20,637 nucleotides of DNA from UBA4661 sp002405405 (GCA_036847245.1 DAIUAL010000032.1:1-20637), one strand, 5' to 3'. Positions 1-10,359 are shown, numbered from the stretch's first letter. The notes: generated from the letters alone by a model not told the origin. Program-made: numbers and translations.

Positions 1-1545
1 GTATGCGATTGTGATGCACGACATGGTGTGTTTGTGCTTCGTACCGGATTGCATCAAGCCCGTACGAATGTCATACAAGTTTTACCGCGCATTGTTGGAC
101 AACGAATGCTGGCAATCGATCTTCATCCTTCGGAGCGGCTTGTACGAATCACACTCGACTCCGGTGAATTTATTCACTTCATTCTTTTTGGTACAGTTGC
201 TAATGCTCAGCACAGCTCATCAACACAGGTAGTGTATGACACATTTCGACTGCAATCAGACTGGGTTGCTCAATCTTTTTCACCAATCAATCTGCTCCAT
301 GAACGGTTGTCGGTGCAGGATATTACTCTACCCGCCGATACGCAAGATATTCGCAAACACCTTGCTGAATGTGATCTTCTTCTTGGTAAACTCTATGCGG
401 GCGAAGTGATTCAGTGCTGGCAGAAGGATGGTGATTATACGGTAGAATCTCTCGAAGCCCATGCGCTTCGTATTGCTGAAGAATGTATACAGTCCTCTCG
501 CGCCTTAGTATATGTCCACGCAACGCAGACCGTCGATCACGAGCCAATTCTTTCCTTGATCCCTTTATCTGAATATGTAGAATGGCACTGTACGGAATAC
601 ACCAACATTGCCGATGCTATCCTCGCCTTTCAGAGTATTCGACGCAGACAGGCATTTATTCGTGAGCGAATCGACACAAGTCGTAAATCTCTGCTTGCTT
701 CGATCATCAAAACACAACGCGCAATAGAAAACATCAATCGCGACACGCTCTCAGCTCAACGCTTACAGGAGCGGCAGTTGTGGGGCGAACTCTTGCTCAG
801 TCTTCCGTATGAACAGACTCGACAACGTGGCGTATCGACAATACAACTACCGGATTACAACAGCAACATCCACACGATTGCACTTGACCCAAAGCTGACT
901 CTTGCTGAAAATGCAACCCGTTATTTTGAAAAAGCACACTCGTCACGGCAGTCGCAGGCGGGACGCGCCGAACGTCTACGGCTGAATCAAGCACGCTTAG
1001 AACGATTGGATGCTCTGTTGGCAGACATTGATCGCATTCGTGAGCAGGCAATCCAAAGTATATTGGGCACCCATACACTTTCTCTTCATGCCATGGAAAA
1101 ACAGTTGCAACAGTCCCTAGGTTCGCTTCCTACCTCGCAGGGTAATCCTCTTCAAAAGCAAGCATCACATCCCTATCGAGAATTCGATGTGGGTGAGGGC
1201 TGTGTGTTGTATGTCGGTAAATCTTCCGAAAATAATGATACACTCACAATGAAGTTTGCCAAGCCCAATGATGTATGGCTTCATGCCCGGGGTGTAGCCG
1301 GTTCTCATGCTGTTCTGCGAGGAAATTTCCCGGTAGGAAAGCCCCCCAAGAAAGTGCTAGAACTCTCTGCGGCAATTACGGCATATTACTCTAAAGCACG
1401 TAATGGAGGATTTGTGCCGGTTGCCTACACGCTGAAGAAATTTGTTCGCAAACCCAAAGGATCGAATGTTGGTGCTGTGGTGCTTGATCGGGAAGAAGTT
1501 ATCATGGTTAAACCGGGCTTACCGGTTGGTATTCGCGAGGATTGA
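1..1545 (+). CDS. NFACT-family protein (RqcH / fibronectin-binding-like), 5' end outside window
   Basis: Open from the first base to a TGA at 1543-1545 (514 codons in the window), so the true start and roughly the first 50-60 residues lie outside. The C-terminal part is an NFACT-R (DUF814) domain at about nt 1165-1520, with the hallmark block DVWLHARGVAGSHAV near nt 1270-1315. The middle (about nt 640-1100) is rich in charged and Leu/Gln residues and fits the family's long coiled-coil arms. The beginning matches the second half of the NFACT-N domain. RqcH/Rqc2 proteins bind 50S subunits carrying stalled nascent chains and recruit tRNA-Ala to add C-terminal alanine tails. The Asp-Arg pair needed for tailing seems to be Glu-Arg here (in PSERLVRI), so activity is uncertain. 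It converges on the next gene with a 52-nt gap. Family call is firm; function is inferred from the family. Confidence 0.88.
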   Translation, partial: VCDCDARHGVFVLRTGLHQARTNVIQVLPRIVGQRMLAIDLHPSERLVRITLDSGEFIHFILFGTVANAQHSSSTQVVYDTFRLQSDWVAQSFSPINLLHERLSVQDITLPADTQDIRKHLAECDLLLGKLYAGEVIQCWQKDGDYTVESLEAHALRIAEECIQSSRALVYVHATQTVDHEPILSLIPLSEYVEWHCTEYTNIADAILAFQSIRRRQAFIRERIDTSRKSLLASIIKTQRAIENINRDTLSAQRLQERQLWGELLLSLPYEQTRQRGVSTIQLPDYNSNIHTIALDPKLTLAENATRYFEKAHSSRQSQAGRAERLRLNQARLERLDALLADIDRIREQAIQSILGTHTLSLHAMEKQLQQSLGSLPTSQGNPLQKQASHPYREFDVGEGCVLYVGKSSENNDTLTMKFAKPNDVWLHARGVAGSHAVLRGNFPVGKPPKKVLELSAAITAYYSKARNGGFVPVAYTLKKFVRKPKGSNVGAVVLDREEVIMVKPGLPVGIRED

Positions 1546-1597
1546 TCAATGATATAGTGTGTAGATCACAACTGCTCTATCACTGATCACTACGCGG

Positions 1598-3811
1598 TCA
1601 TTGTACTACTATCATCTTCTTCTGTATTGTTCCTCTGATGTAACAGCGTATACCATACACACCGCGTGCAAGACCTTCTACGGGTACAATACCTGTTGGT
1701 GTTGTTATTGTATGTTGTGCAATAATACGTCCTTGCAAGTCGATAATCTCCATCGTAAACGGCATCACGATATTCCCTGAAAGCATATATCGAAGCGGTT
1801 CGCCAAGCATACCGGGCTGTGGAAAAATAGACAACGAAACATCACCACTTGACACTTGTCGAACAGATGTCGGTCTTGGATCTACCGTCTTTTCGCAGAG
1901 AATGGTATCATCAGGATCAAAGAGGATGCTATCAGGTACAAAAGGAACCGTAACATTTACTCGCTGTATGCGTTCGGTGATGCGTACCGGAACGACTGAT
2001 CGTGTCTGTCCTCTATTGCCTACAAAAACGATCGGCACATTTACAACAAAAGCAGATGGTACATTGGCAAACGTTACGGACTGTACTTGATTAACAGTAA
2101 TTTCTACTTGTGCCGCATTTGTACCTTGCACAGTTTGAAAAATCCTTTGTGTACTTGACACTAGAAATTGTGGGTGCCCTGCTTGATACACCCACTGACG
2201 AAAGAAAGTATTCCATGCAATAGGCGGATTAGGTATTGATCGTTCGAAACTACGCTGCATATCAGCGGTTGTTGCCGTACTGTATGCAAAACTTTCGATG
2301 TACGAACGCAATGCCGGAAAGAACAAACTATCGCCCACCATACGGCGCATCATATTATAGACCAGACCTGCCTTGAAGTATGTTGTTGCTGTTGCAAACA
2401 GTTGATTGGCAGGTGGTTGATACAAAGCAGGCAGAGCAATACCACCCAAAGCGAGATAGAGATTCGTTCGTGAGCGAATGAATCCTTGATATAAATCAGG
2501 TGCACCAAAAGATTCCATCCAGAGCGCTTCGCTCCATGTTGCGCCACCTTCATTCATCCAAATATCTTCCCACGAACCGCATGTAACCTTGTTACCAAGC
2601 CAATGATGTGCTACTTCATGTGCCAATCCAAGATCTTGACCGCGAAGCCAATTGCGATTGATAATCGTCATCGTTTGGTGTTCCATACCACCATACAAAT
2701 ATGGCTGTACTGTAGCGGTGTAGTATTTCTCAAATGGATACGGACCAAAGTATCGCTCTAATCCGGTAATCATACCGGGTGTTGCTCGTAAAGCATTACG
2801 TGCATTATAGCGCGTTCCATCTGTCGATGTTTCGTCAAAATCTGACTGCCAGACAAAGTAACGCACAGCAAGAGAATCACGATTGCCGAGCGCACTGCGA
2901 AGCGGTGGCAGTGTTTCGCCGTACTCTACATAACGCGATGCTACAACATTCATAAGGTATGGTGCAATTGGTAAATGTGTTTGCCAACGATATTCTATCG
3001 TATTTCCGATGGTATTTGTCGAAGATTGCAGAATACCATTAGACAGTGCTACAAAACCTTGCGGCACACGAATTGTTATCGTTGCGACAGCCTTATCATT
3101 GGGCGTATCATTGCATGGCATCCAGTTCCGCGCATTATTGGGTTGGCTCATCGTGTAGGCACCACGTTCTGCCGTATAAAAGGTATCAATGCGGGCAACA
3201 CCATTGATGGTGTATCGACGAATTTCTCCGATACGATTACGATCATACAGATAAAAACCACTGATTGCACTATTGTCGGGACTCGTATGCGTATAATAAA
3301 GATCGACACTCACTGTATCACCTCTGCGTGGCGTAAAACCAAGAGGAACAGCACATTCTGTTCGCGTTTCATCGACTGGAATGGGTTGTGCAATTCTACG
3401 TCCATTTACCCAACAAGAATCGATACGCATGGTGCTTGCATTAAAAATCAATGTTTGAACATTGATGGAATCGATGCGCAGAAGGATCGTATTGCGCCCT
3501 GCATACTGTCGCACAGACCCTGATTCACCTGTTTGCGCCAGTGCATGTGACCAATCCATCCACAGCGTATAAGAGAGAACATCGTAAGGTCTGCGTGGCG
3601 AGGTGTAACTTGATTGCTGTTGCAAACGTTGCACCTCTGTTTTACAATACGAACAAGGCAGTGTTGTCGGATAGATCTTTGCTTCATGAATGGCGCAATG
3701 TGGCGAGAGTATTCCGCCTTCTCGAATGGAATCTTGTGTCTTCTCTTGTGCATGGAGCGTTGTCGTATATGCTGCTACAATTACTCCAAAGAGTACGAAC
3801 ATTCTTTTCAT
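1598..3811 (-). CDS. Secreted M1-family zinc aminopeptidase with T9SS C-terminal sorting tail
   Basis: 737 aa from the ATG at 3811, chosen because it starts a signal peptide (MKRMFVLFGVIVAAYTTTLHA, cleavage likely before QEK). A longer reading from 3847 or 3934 would bury that signal and overlap the upstream gene. The N-terminal half is the beta-rich M1 saddle domain. The catalytic domain has GGMEH at 374-378 (the GAMEN-type exopeptidase motif), the zinc motif HEVAH at 398-402, the third zinc ligand Glu421 and a catalytic-type Tyr near 478. Residues about 658-737 form a type-A Por secretion tail: FPQP near 663, then MEIIDLQGRII, LARGVYGI and a final KKMIVV. It should cross the inner membrane by Sec and the outer membrane by T9SS, then be released or anchored at the surface. 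Likely role: trimming peptides from the N terminus outside the cell. Transcribed behind the NTF2-like gene with a 43-nt gap. Confidence 0.92.
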   Translation of the reverse strand: MKRMFVLFGVIVAAYTTTLHAQEKTQDSIREGGILSPHCAIHEAKIYPTTLPCSYCKTEVQRLQQQSSYTSPRRPYDVLSYTLWMDWSHALAQTGESGSVRQYAGRNTILLRIDSINVQTLIFNASTMRIDSCWVNGRRIAQPIPVDETRTECAVPLGFTPRRGDTVSVDLYYTHTSPDNSAISGFYLYDRNRIGEIRRYTINGVARIDTFYTAERGAYTMSQPNNARNWMPCNDTPNDKAVATITIRVPQGFVALSNGILQSSTNTIGNTIEYRWQTHLPIAPYLMNVVASRYVEYGETLPPLRSALGNRDSLAVRYFVWQSDFDETSTDGTRYNARNALRATPGMITGLERYFGPYPFEKYYTATVQPYLYGGMEHQTMTIINRNWLRGQDLGLAHEVAHHWLGNKVTCGSWEDIWMNEGGATWSEALWMESFGAPDLYQGFIRSRTNLYLALGGIALPALYQPPANQLFATATTYFKAGLVYNMMRRMVGDSLFFPALRSYIESFAYSTATTADMQRSFERSIPNPPIAWNTFFRQWVYQAGHPQFLVSSTQRIFQTVQGTNAAQVEITVNQVQSVTFANVPSAFVVNVPIVFVGNRGQTRSVVPVRITERIQRVNVTVPFVPDSILFDPDDTILCEKTVDPRPTSVRQVSSGDVSLSIFPQPGMLGEPLRYMLSGNIVMPFTMEIIDLQGRIIAQHTITTPTGIVPVEGLARGVYGIRCYIRGTIQKKMIVVQ

Positions 3812-3854
3812 GTTGCGATAGTAAGTCGAGTATGTCGAATCCGCCATACCAGTT

Positions 3855-4367
3855 TTATTGACAAGTTTTTCTTCGTGTATCTGTGATTTGCAAAATTTTC
3901 CATCCTTGGTCGGTACGAACACACTGAAACGCATTTACGCCGCAGTGACTGAATTTACCACCGGCATAAAATTGATACGGTGTCCATACCGTTGCTAAAT
4001 TCTGATCAATATGAATCGTCATCGAACTCAAACGTTCATCCAGCACACCCTTCGGTGTTTTACCGACCGTTGCAACAAAACCGGATATCGATTCCACTCG
4101 TACAAATGGCTTTCCTGCTTGCTCACCGGTGGTACAGAGCCGTGCTTCTGTATGAAAACAATTTCGCACCACTGTACTATCGGAACTCAGCATTCCCGAA
4201 AAGAGTGTGTTGATTACGCTACGCACAGCAACAGAGTCGGTTGCAATATTGTGTTGCGTTGATGCGGGTACATTCGTTGTCTGTCCGAAAAGCAGACAAC
4301 CCAGTACAATGTTTAAGCAGAATGTTGCCACTGCAGTACGCAGTTTATTTGCAAAGATATTTTTCAT
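3855..4367 (-). CDS. Exported NTF2/SnoaL-like small protein
   Basis: 170 aa. Residues about 1-29 form a signal peptide (basic MKNIFANKLR, then a hydrophobic run to LLFGQ). The mature part looks like a cone-shaped NTF2-like fold of the DUF4440/SnoaL type: a helical start (VRSVINTLFSGMLSSD), then strands with HIDQNLATVWTPYQFY and VNAFQCVRTDQGWKILQITD, the usual closing strand pair. Such domains act as small-molecule-binding pockets, enzymes or scaffolds. No catalytic residues are recognisable, so no reaction is assigned. It is probably periplasmic. It lies 43 nt upstream of the T9SS-tailed M1 peptidase on the same strand, so the two are probably co-transcribed, but a functional link is only inference. 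The stop is TAA. Confidence 0.8.
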   Translation of the reverse strand: MKNIFANKLRTAVATFCLNIVLGCLLFGQTTNVPASTQHNIATDSVAVRSVINTLFSGMLSSDSTVVRNCFHTEARLCTTGEQAGKPFVRVESISGFVATVGKTPKGVLDERLSSMTIHIDQNLATVWTPYQFYAGGKFSHCGVNAFQCVRTDQGWKILQITDTRRKTCQ

Positions 4368-4508
4368 AGTATGTTCAATTATTAATGTATATCATTGATG
4401 AGAACTCATCTTTATCTCTAAAATTGTTAATGGTATCGATTACCTCCTCGGTGCATATTACCGCCCACCATCTTTGTCACCACCCCTCACAACTACTCAC
4501 TATAAGCA
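4368..4508. other. Intergenic spacer between MFS gene and NTF2-like gene
   Basis: 141 nt between two minus-strand genes. It should hold the 3' end of the transporter mRNA and possibly the promoter of the NTF2-like/peptidase pair. I see no hairpin with a T-tract and no convincing -35/-10 pair; the part next to the NTF2-like start is AT-rich. Confidence 0.5.
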
Positions 4509-5810
4509 TCATGCACGCCCATACTCGGCTTTATGCCATGCGCGTACAGTATTTTCATGGGGAAGAAAAATCGCTGCAAGCCCGGCAAGCGGTATGATAC
4601 TACATACTGTCATCATAAACGAAATGCTCGTAGCATCCGCAAGTTTTCCTAATCCTAAAGAACCAAGCGCACCCATACCAAAAGCAACACCGAACATGAA
4701 ACCCGATACTTTACCGACTTGACCGGGCAAGAGTTCCATTGCATACGACAGCCCTACTGAAAATGTAGCAAGCAAAACAAAACCCCCTATTCCCAATATA
4801 ATAGCAGTAGTCAAACCACTTGTATAGGGTAGTGCAATAGTCAATGGTGAGGCAATCATCATTGACATCATCAGCGAACGTTTCATGCCCACGAGCTCTG
4901 ACAATTTACCACCAAAAAGCGTCCCGACCGCTGCTGCTGCCATAAAGACAAAGACGAGCATTTGCGCATATTTATATTCAGCGCCGAGTGCTTTAATTTG
5001 GTAGAGTGCATAATAATTTGTGATACCAACAAAATACCATGATCGTGCAAAAGCAAGCATAATTACCAAACCAAATGCGATATAAAGTTGTTTGCGATGA
5101 AGATGCGTTGTTAGGGCAATTCCTTGTTGACGCGCCTTATTGTGCGGACTTTCTAAATGTGCTTTGTGCCATGATGAAGCATACCACAAAAGAGCAAGAG
5201 CCACAAAGGCTACTGCCGTAAAAAGGAGTGCTCCACGCTGTCCTGTGAGTGGAAGTAATGCAATCGCAATAAGCGGTGCTAATGCCTGACCGGTATTACC
5301 GCCAATTTGAAACCATGACTGCCCAATCGCCACACGATTACCCGACGACAAAGCAACAATCCGCGACCCTTCGGGATGAAAAATCGCCGAACCGATTCCA
5401 CACAACAACACAGCAATCGTCAGACCGACCATCGTTGTCGAAAATGCCAGCATTGTCATGCCTATGAGAAAAAATACCATCGCACTCGGCAATAATCGAG
5501 GCTTGGGGTATTTGTCGGTATATGTGCCAATAAAGGGCTGAATGAGCGATGCTAAAAAACTGTTGGCAAATGCTAATACGCCAAGTTCTGTATATGTGAG
5601 ATGTAATGTTTCATGTAAAAGGGGAAACATCGCCGGGAGCACTGCTTGCATCGTGTCATTGAGCAAATGTCCGATTGCTACCGACCCAAGAATCGGAATC
5701 AGAATTGTTTGCTGAACCTGGTATGATTCGTGAACCAGATGCTCTTCATTGATACCTCCTGTATTCATAGGTACTGTATCAAGCGACGCAGTATTGATTG
5801 TATCTTTCAT
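4509..5810 (-). CDS. MFS transporter, fosmidomycin-resistance (Fsr) type
   Basis: 433 aa, the normal size for a 12-helix major facilitator. After a hydrophilic N-terminal stretch of about 35 residues, helix 1 contains GHLLNDTMQAVLPAMFPLL (from residue 47), closely matching the Fsr signature with its His-Asn-Asp. Between helices 4 and 5 lies FHPEGSR (144-150), followed by WFQIGGNTGQALAPL, also typical of Fsr. A central hydrophilic loop (about 215-240) separates two six-helix halves. Family members are inner-membrane proton antiporters that export drugs such as fosmidomycin or related small molecules; the true substrate here is unknown. It stands alone downstream of the rpoC terminator. The start is uncertain: no Shine-Dalgarno lies before the ATG at 5810, and an in-frame ATG at residue 15 is possible. 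Confidence 0.87.
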   Translation of the reverse strand: MKDTINTASLDTVPMNTGGINEEHLVHESYQVQQTILIPILGSVAIGHLLNDTMQAVLPAMFPLLHETLHLTYTELGVLAFANSFLASLIQPFIGTYTDKYPKPRLLPSAMVFFLIGMTMLAFSTTMVGLTIAVLLCGIGSAIFHPEGSRIVALSSGNRVAIGQSWFQIGGNTGQALAPLIAIALLPLTGQRGALLFTAVAFVALALLWYASSWHKAHLESPHNKARQQGIALTTHLHRKQLYIAFGLVIMLAFARSWYFVGITNYYALYQIKALGAEYKYAQMLVFVFMAAAAVGTLFGGKLSELVGMKRSLMMSMMIASPLTIALPYTSGLTTAIILGIGGFVLLATFSVGLSYAMELLPGQVGKVSGFMFGVAFGMGALGSLGLGKLADATSISFMMTVCSIIPLAGLAAIFLPHENTVRAWHKAEYGRA

Positions 5811-5939
5811 AGCCGAAACGCAATTGTGAATTTTCTGTGCATTTTCCCCTTCTGTGCAAAACTACGGGAGTTTGTAATGATGCGGTATGTTTTACTCATC
5901 TTTTTTACTGTATCCCACATAATCGTTACCAGCCCTCAT

Positions 5940-5974
5940 AAAAAAACCGCTTGCAGAAAGATCTGCAAGCGGTT
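5940..5974 (-). terminator. Intrinsic terminator of the rpoBC transcript
   Basis: A perfect 12-bp inverted repeat (AACCGCTTGCAG, 5945-5956 and 5963-5974 on the plus strand) with a 6-nt loop. Read on the minus strand, the stem runs directly into a run of six T. It lies 23 nt past the rpoC stop, the expected place for a rho-independent terminator closing the secE-rpoC cluster. Confidence 0.93.
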
Positions 5975-5997
5975 ACGATTTTTATGCAAGAAAGAGC

Positions 5998-8900
5998 TTA
6001 CAATCGTTCCGGTGCAATGCCCCGTTTACCTTTTTTAGGTGCCGGTGCAGGTTCGGATGCGACAGCACCTTCATCTTCACGAATAGCATTTTCACCGAAG
6101 ATGTTACCTACTTTACTGTTGATAACAATGTCTTGAATATGGCGCAATCCTGTGCCCGCCGGAATAAGTTGACCGAGAATAATATTCTCTTTCAATCCAA
6201 CCAACTGATCCACTTTTGCACCAACAGCGGCTTCGGTAAGAACACGTGTCGTTTCTTGGAAGGATGCCGCAGAAATAAAGCTTTCGGTTGTCAATGCCGC
6301 TGAGGTAATGCCAAGCAGAATCGGTTCGCACTCAGCGGGTTCGGCGGCACGTTTTTTTGCGGCAGTTTTGCCTTTTTTCTTTACTTCTTCGTTCACTTCT
6401 TTCAAACGCCGTTTGCTGACAAGTTCGCCGATTTTGAATTTCGTATCATTCGGCTCGGTAACGATTTCATGCTCTGCAAGCATTGCATTTTCATCTTGGA
6501 ATTTGATACGATCAATTTGATCACCTTCCAAGAACTGCGAATCACCGGAATTGGTAATACGCACTTTTTGCAACATTTGGCGTACAATGACCTCGATGTG
6601 TTTGTCGTTAATTTTCACACCTTGCATACGATAGACCTCTTGAATTTCATTCACGAGGTATTCTTGCACGGCATTGACACCGCTGATTTTCAAGATGTCG
6701 TGCGGATCAACCGAACCATCGGTCAAACGGTCTCCTGCGCGGACGATATCGCCACTTTGAACAAGTACATACTTGTTCAGCGATACTGTATACTCGATCT
6801 TGTTGTTCTCATCATCAAAGCTAGTAATCGTAATTTTCCGAGAACCGCGTTTAGGCACATCAATCGCAACAGTACCATCAATTTCAGCAACAACTGCCGA
6901 TTTTTGTGGCGAACGTGCTTCAAAGAGTTCCGTTACACGAGGCAAACCGCCTGTAATGTCGCGGGTTTTACCGGCATCACGCGGGATTTTTGCAATTGGC
7001 TGACCCACCGACACACCTGCGCCATTATCATCGATGATCTGCGCATTGGTAGGCAGGATATAGGTTTGCAGGATGTCGCCTTTCGGGTTAATAATTTCAA
7101 TCGAGGGCGATTTTGTCCGATCACGCGAGTCGATAATTGTTTTGGTAATGTGTCCTGTTTGCTCATCGACTTCTTCACGATACGTAACATTCTCGATGAT
7201 ATCGCGGTAGCGAATAATTCCGGCTTGCGTCGTTAAGATGACAGAGTTATACGGATCCCACTCAAAAATTTCTTCACCTTTTTTCACGCGCTGACCATCA
7301 GTCACTTTCAATGTTGCACCATACATAGCATCATATTTTGTCAATACGCGATTGCTATCCGGCTCAACAATAGTGATGATACCGCCACGGCTGACAACTT
7401 TTTCGATTTCAGCACCTTCGTTCAATTCATCATCACTCATCGTGGTAATCGTTGTTACACGGTCAAATTGAACAATACCATCAAATTTTGCGATGACCTT
7501 AGATTCAGAAGCGATCAGCGATGCCGTTCCACCGGTGTGGAATGTACGGAGTGTCAGCTGTGTACCCGGCTCGCCGATAGACTGCGCGGCAATCGTACCG
7601 ACTGCCTCACCGACATCCACCATACGCGAAGAGGACAAGTTACGACCATAACATTTTGCGCACACACCCTGACGAGATTCGCATGTCAGCACCGAACGAG
7701 CCAATACGGACTCAACGGCACTTTCTTCAATTGCTTTCGCAATATCTTCATCCATCACGATTCCCTTTTTGGCAAGAACAACACTGCTCACCGGATCGAT
7801 GACATCGACTAATGGAATACGACCTAAAATACGCTCGGAGAGCTTCTCTTTGATATCCTCACCATCTTTCAAGGCGCGGATTTCCATACCGCGAATCGTA
7901 CCGCAGTCATCCATGGTAATTACCATATCCTGCGCCACATCATGTAAGCGTCGTGTCAGATAGCCGGCATCAGCTGTTTTCAATGCTGTATCCGCCAAAC
8001 CTTTCCGCGCTCCGTGTGTCGAGATTAAGTATTCAAGAATCGACAAACCTTCTTTGAAGTTTGAGATAATCGGATTCTCGATCAACTCACCAGTTGAACC
8101 CGTCACAGATTTTTTCGGTTTTGCCATCAAACCACGCATCCCTGCAAGCTGACGAATCTGCTCTTTCGAGCCACGCGCTTGCGAATCCAACATCATCCAA
8201 AAGGTATTAAATCCTTGATCGTCATTTTTCAGTTTGTTGTACAACTTATCAGCAATGGCATTCGTCGCCGATGACCATTGATCAACGATTTTGTTATAGC
8301 GCTCACCGGAGGTAATCACCCCTTGTTGGTAGTATTCCTCGATATTATCCACTTCACGTTGCGCTTCGCCAATGATTCCGTCTTTTTCAGCAGGGATTGC
8401 CAAATCTGTGATATTCACCGACAAGCCACCGCGTGTGGCTGTTTCAAATCCTTTGTCTTTGAGATCATCAAGGAAGTTCACGGTTTTTGCCATGCCCGCT
8501 TTTTGGAAGCACAAACCGATAATTTGGCGCAAACGACCTTTGCCCAAAGCTTCGTTGATATATCCCATTTCTTCAGGCACGATTTGGTTGAAAATCACTC
8601 GACCTGTCGTTGTGGAAATAATTTTACGTTCTTTGGTCAGCGGATCAACCATACGCACCTTAATCGGCGCATGAAGATGTAAACGTTTATTGTTGTATGC
8701 AACCAACACTTCATCGATTGAGCTGTAAATACCACGCGCATCATCATCGCCTTTGTTTTCACCGACAACACCACGGCGCATTTTGGTCAAATAGTAGCAA
8801 CCCAAAACCATGTCTTGCGACGGTACCGTAATCGGCGCGCCATTTTGCGTATGCAGGACATTGTGCGATGCTAACATCAGAAGTAGTGCTTCCAATTGTG

Positions 8901-10359
8901 CTTCGTGCGACAATGGTACGTGTACCGCCATTTGGTCACCATCAAAGTCCGCATTGAATGCTGTACAGACGAGTGGATGCAAACGAATAGCTTTACCCTC
9001 AATGATGCGAGGCTGGAATGCTTGAATACCCAAGCGGTGAAGCGTAGGAGCGCGGTTCAGGAGAACCGGATGTCCTTGGATCACTTGTTCCAAAATATCC
9101 CATACTTCATTGGTTTTTTTCTCAACGAGTTTCTTTGCTGATTTCACGGTTTTGAAATGAACGAGCTCAATCAATTTGCGAATAATGCAGCGCTTGAAAA
9201 GTAATACCGCAATATCTTACGGAAGAACGCATAAACAAATTTTGAGATACGGACCAACAACGATAACCGAACGACCGGAGTAGTCAACACGCTTACCGAG
9301 CAAGTTTTGACGGAAGCGTCCTGTTTTACCTTTCAGCATGTCGGACAACGACTTCAGTTGGCGTTGTGATTCTGCACGAGCTGTTGCACGGCGACTATTG
9401 TCGAAGAGCGAATCGACCGCTTCTTGCAACATGCGTTTTTCATTACGAAGGATTACTTCCGGAGCTTTGATGTCGATCAATCGTTTTAAACGATTGTTGC
9501 GAATAATCACGCGACGATACAAATCATTCAAATCAGAGGTTGCAAAACGACCACCTTCGAGTGGCACAAGCGGACGCAACTCCGGAGGGATAACCGGTAC
9601 AACATCAAGAACCATGTTTTGTGGTTCATTCATCGCCGAAGGATCAGAACGACGGAATGCTTCGAGAACGCGCAAGCGTTTTAAAATTTCAGCTTTGCGT
9701 GCCTCAGAAATATCTTCACCTTTTTCGCGGAGTTCTTCGCGCAAAAGCAATGCTTCGGTATCCGGCACGGTGCGCTTCAGCATTTCTTTTATCGCTTCGC
9801 CACCGATAAGCGCAATAAATTTTCGTGGATCTTCGTCATCCATTTCCAATTCATTTTTTGGCAATTGCTCAAGAATGCGCAAGTATTCTTCTTCAGTCAA
9901 CAGAGCTTTGTTCTGCAATCCTGTTGAACCCGGCTGAATAACGACATACGATTCATAATACACAATGCGCTCAACGTCTTTTGTAGGCAAACCGACTACT
10001 GCCGCGATTTTGCTCGGCAAAGAGCGGAAAAACCACACATGCACCACCGGAACGGCAAGGTGTATGTGTCCCATACGCTCACGGCGCACAGATTTTTGTG
10101 TAACCTCAACACCGCAACGATCGCATACAATACCTTTGTAACGAATACGTTTGTATTTACCGCATGCACATTCCCAATCACGAATCGGACCAAAGATCTT
10201 TTCGCAGAAAAGACCATCTTTTTCGGGGCGGAATGAACGATAGTTGATTGTTTCCGGTTTGGTTACTTCGCCTTTCGACCAGTGAAGAATTTCATCCGAT
10301 GACGCAATGCGTATCGAAACACGAGAAAAACCTTTGCGTGGAATCGCACGAGACTGCAT
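5998..10359 (-). CDS. rpoC: RNA polymerase beta' subunit, frame interrupted by in-frame TAA at codon 381
   Basis: 1453 residues if the internal stop is read through, the normal length for this phylum. It is the largest catalytic subunit of RNA polymerase. Visible landmarks: first zinc site Cys64, 66, 79, 82; the switch-2/lid region FRQNLLGKRVDYSGRSVIVVGP just before the break; the catalytic loop NADFDGD at 469-475 with its three Mg-binding Asp; second zinc site Cys819, 893, 900, 903; trigger-loop and C-terminal blocks ending in a Lys/Pro-rich tail. An AGGAG at 10366-10370 sits 6 nt before the ATG. Codon 381 (9217-9219) is TAA where the family has Lys in GLPK, inside an island of unusual residues (about 371-402); the frame is unchanged on both sides. 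As read, it would give a 380-aa fragment without an active site. An intact beta' is essential, so I suspect a local sequence error, but this is not proven. Confidence 0.93.
9154..9249 (-). other. Island of aberrant substitutions with stop inside rpoC
   Basis: Codons 371-402 of rpoC. The family expects roughly GPELKxHQCGLPKDMA, then LFKPFIIRKLIERG. The sequence gives GPYLKICLCVLP, stop, DIAVLLFKRCIIRKLIELV. Several changes are explained by single transversions of the usual codons (Gly GGT to Val GTT, Lys AAA to TAA, Phe TTC to Cys TGC, Arg CGC to Leu CTC). There is no insertion or deletion: the frame is the same before and after. Expected residues come from family knowledge, not from an alignment. 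Confidence 0.8.

Noticed and set aside
1546..1597. A bidirectional terminator between the NFACT gene and the M1 peptidase gene
   Set aside because: There are imperfect GTAGATCA/TGATCACTAC repeats but no T-tract on either strand.
2975..3523. A 182-codon plus-strand open frame inside the M1 peptidase gene
   Set aside because: It is an antisense shadow of a well-supported gene, with low-complexity content and no family resemblance; similar antisense frames over rpoB and rpoC were rejected for the same reason.
3812..3934. A longer start for the M1 peptidase at 3847 or 3934
   Set aside because: It would place the clear signal peptide inside the protein, and the 3934 start overlaps the upstream gene.
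5998..10359. A naturally split rpoC (as in cyanobacteria, where beta' is encoded in two pieces)
   Set aside because: The break is an in-frame stop with damaged conserved residues, not a clean gene boundary; no ribosome site or good start follows, and the split point lies in a conserved core segment.
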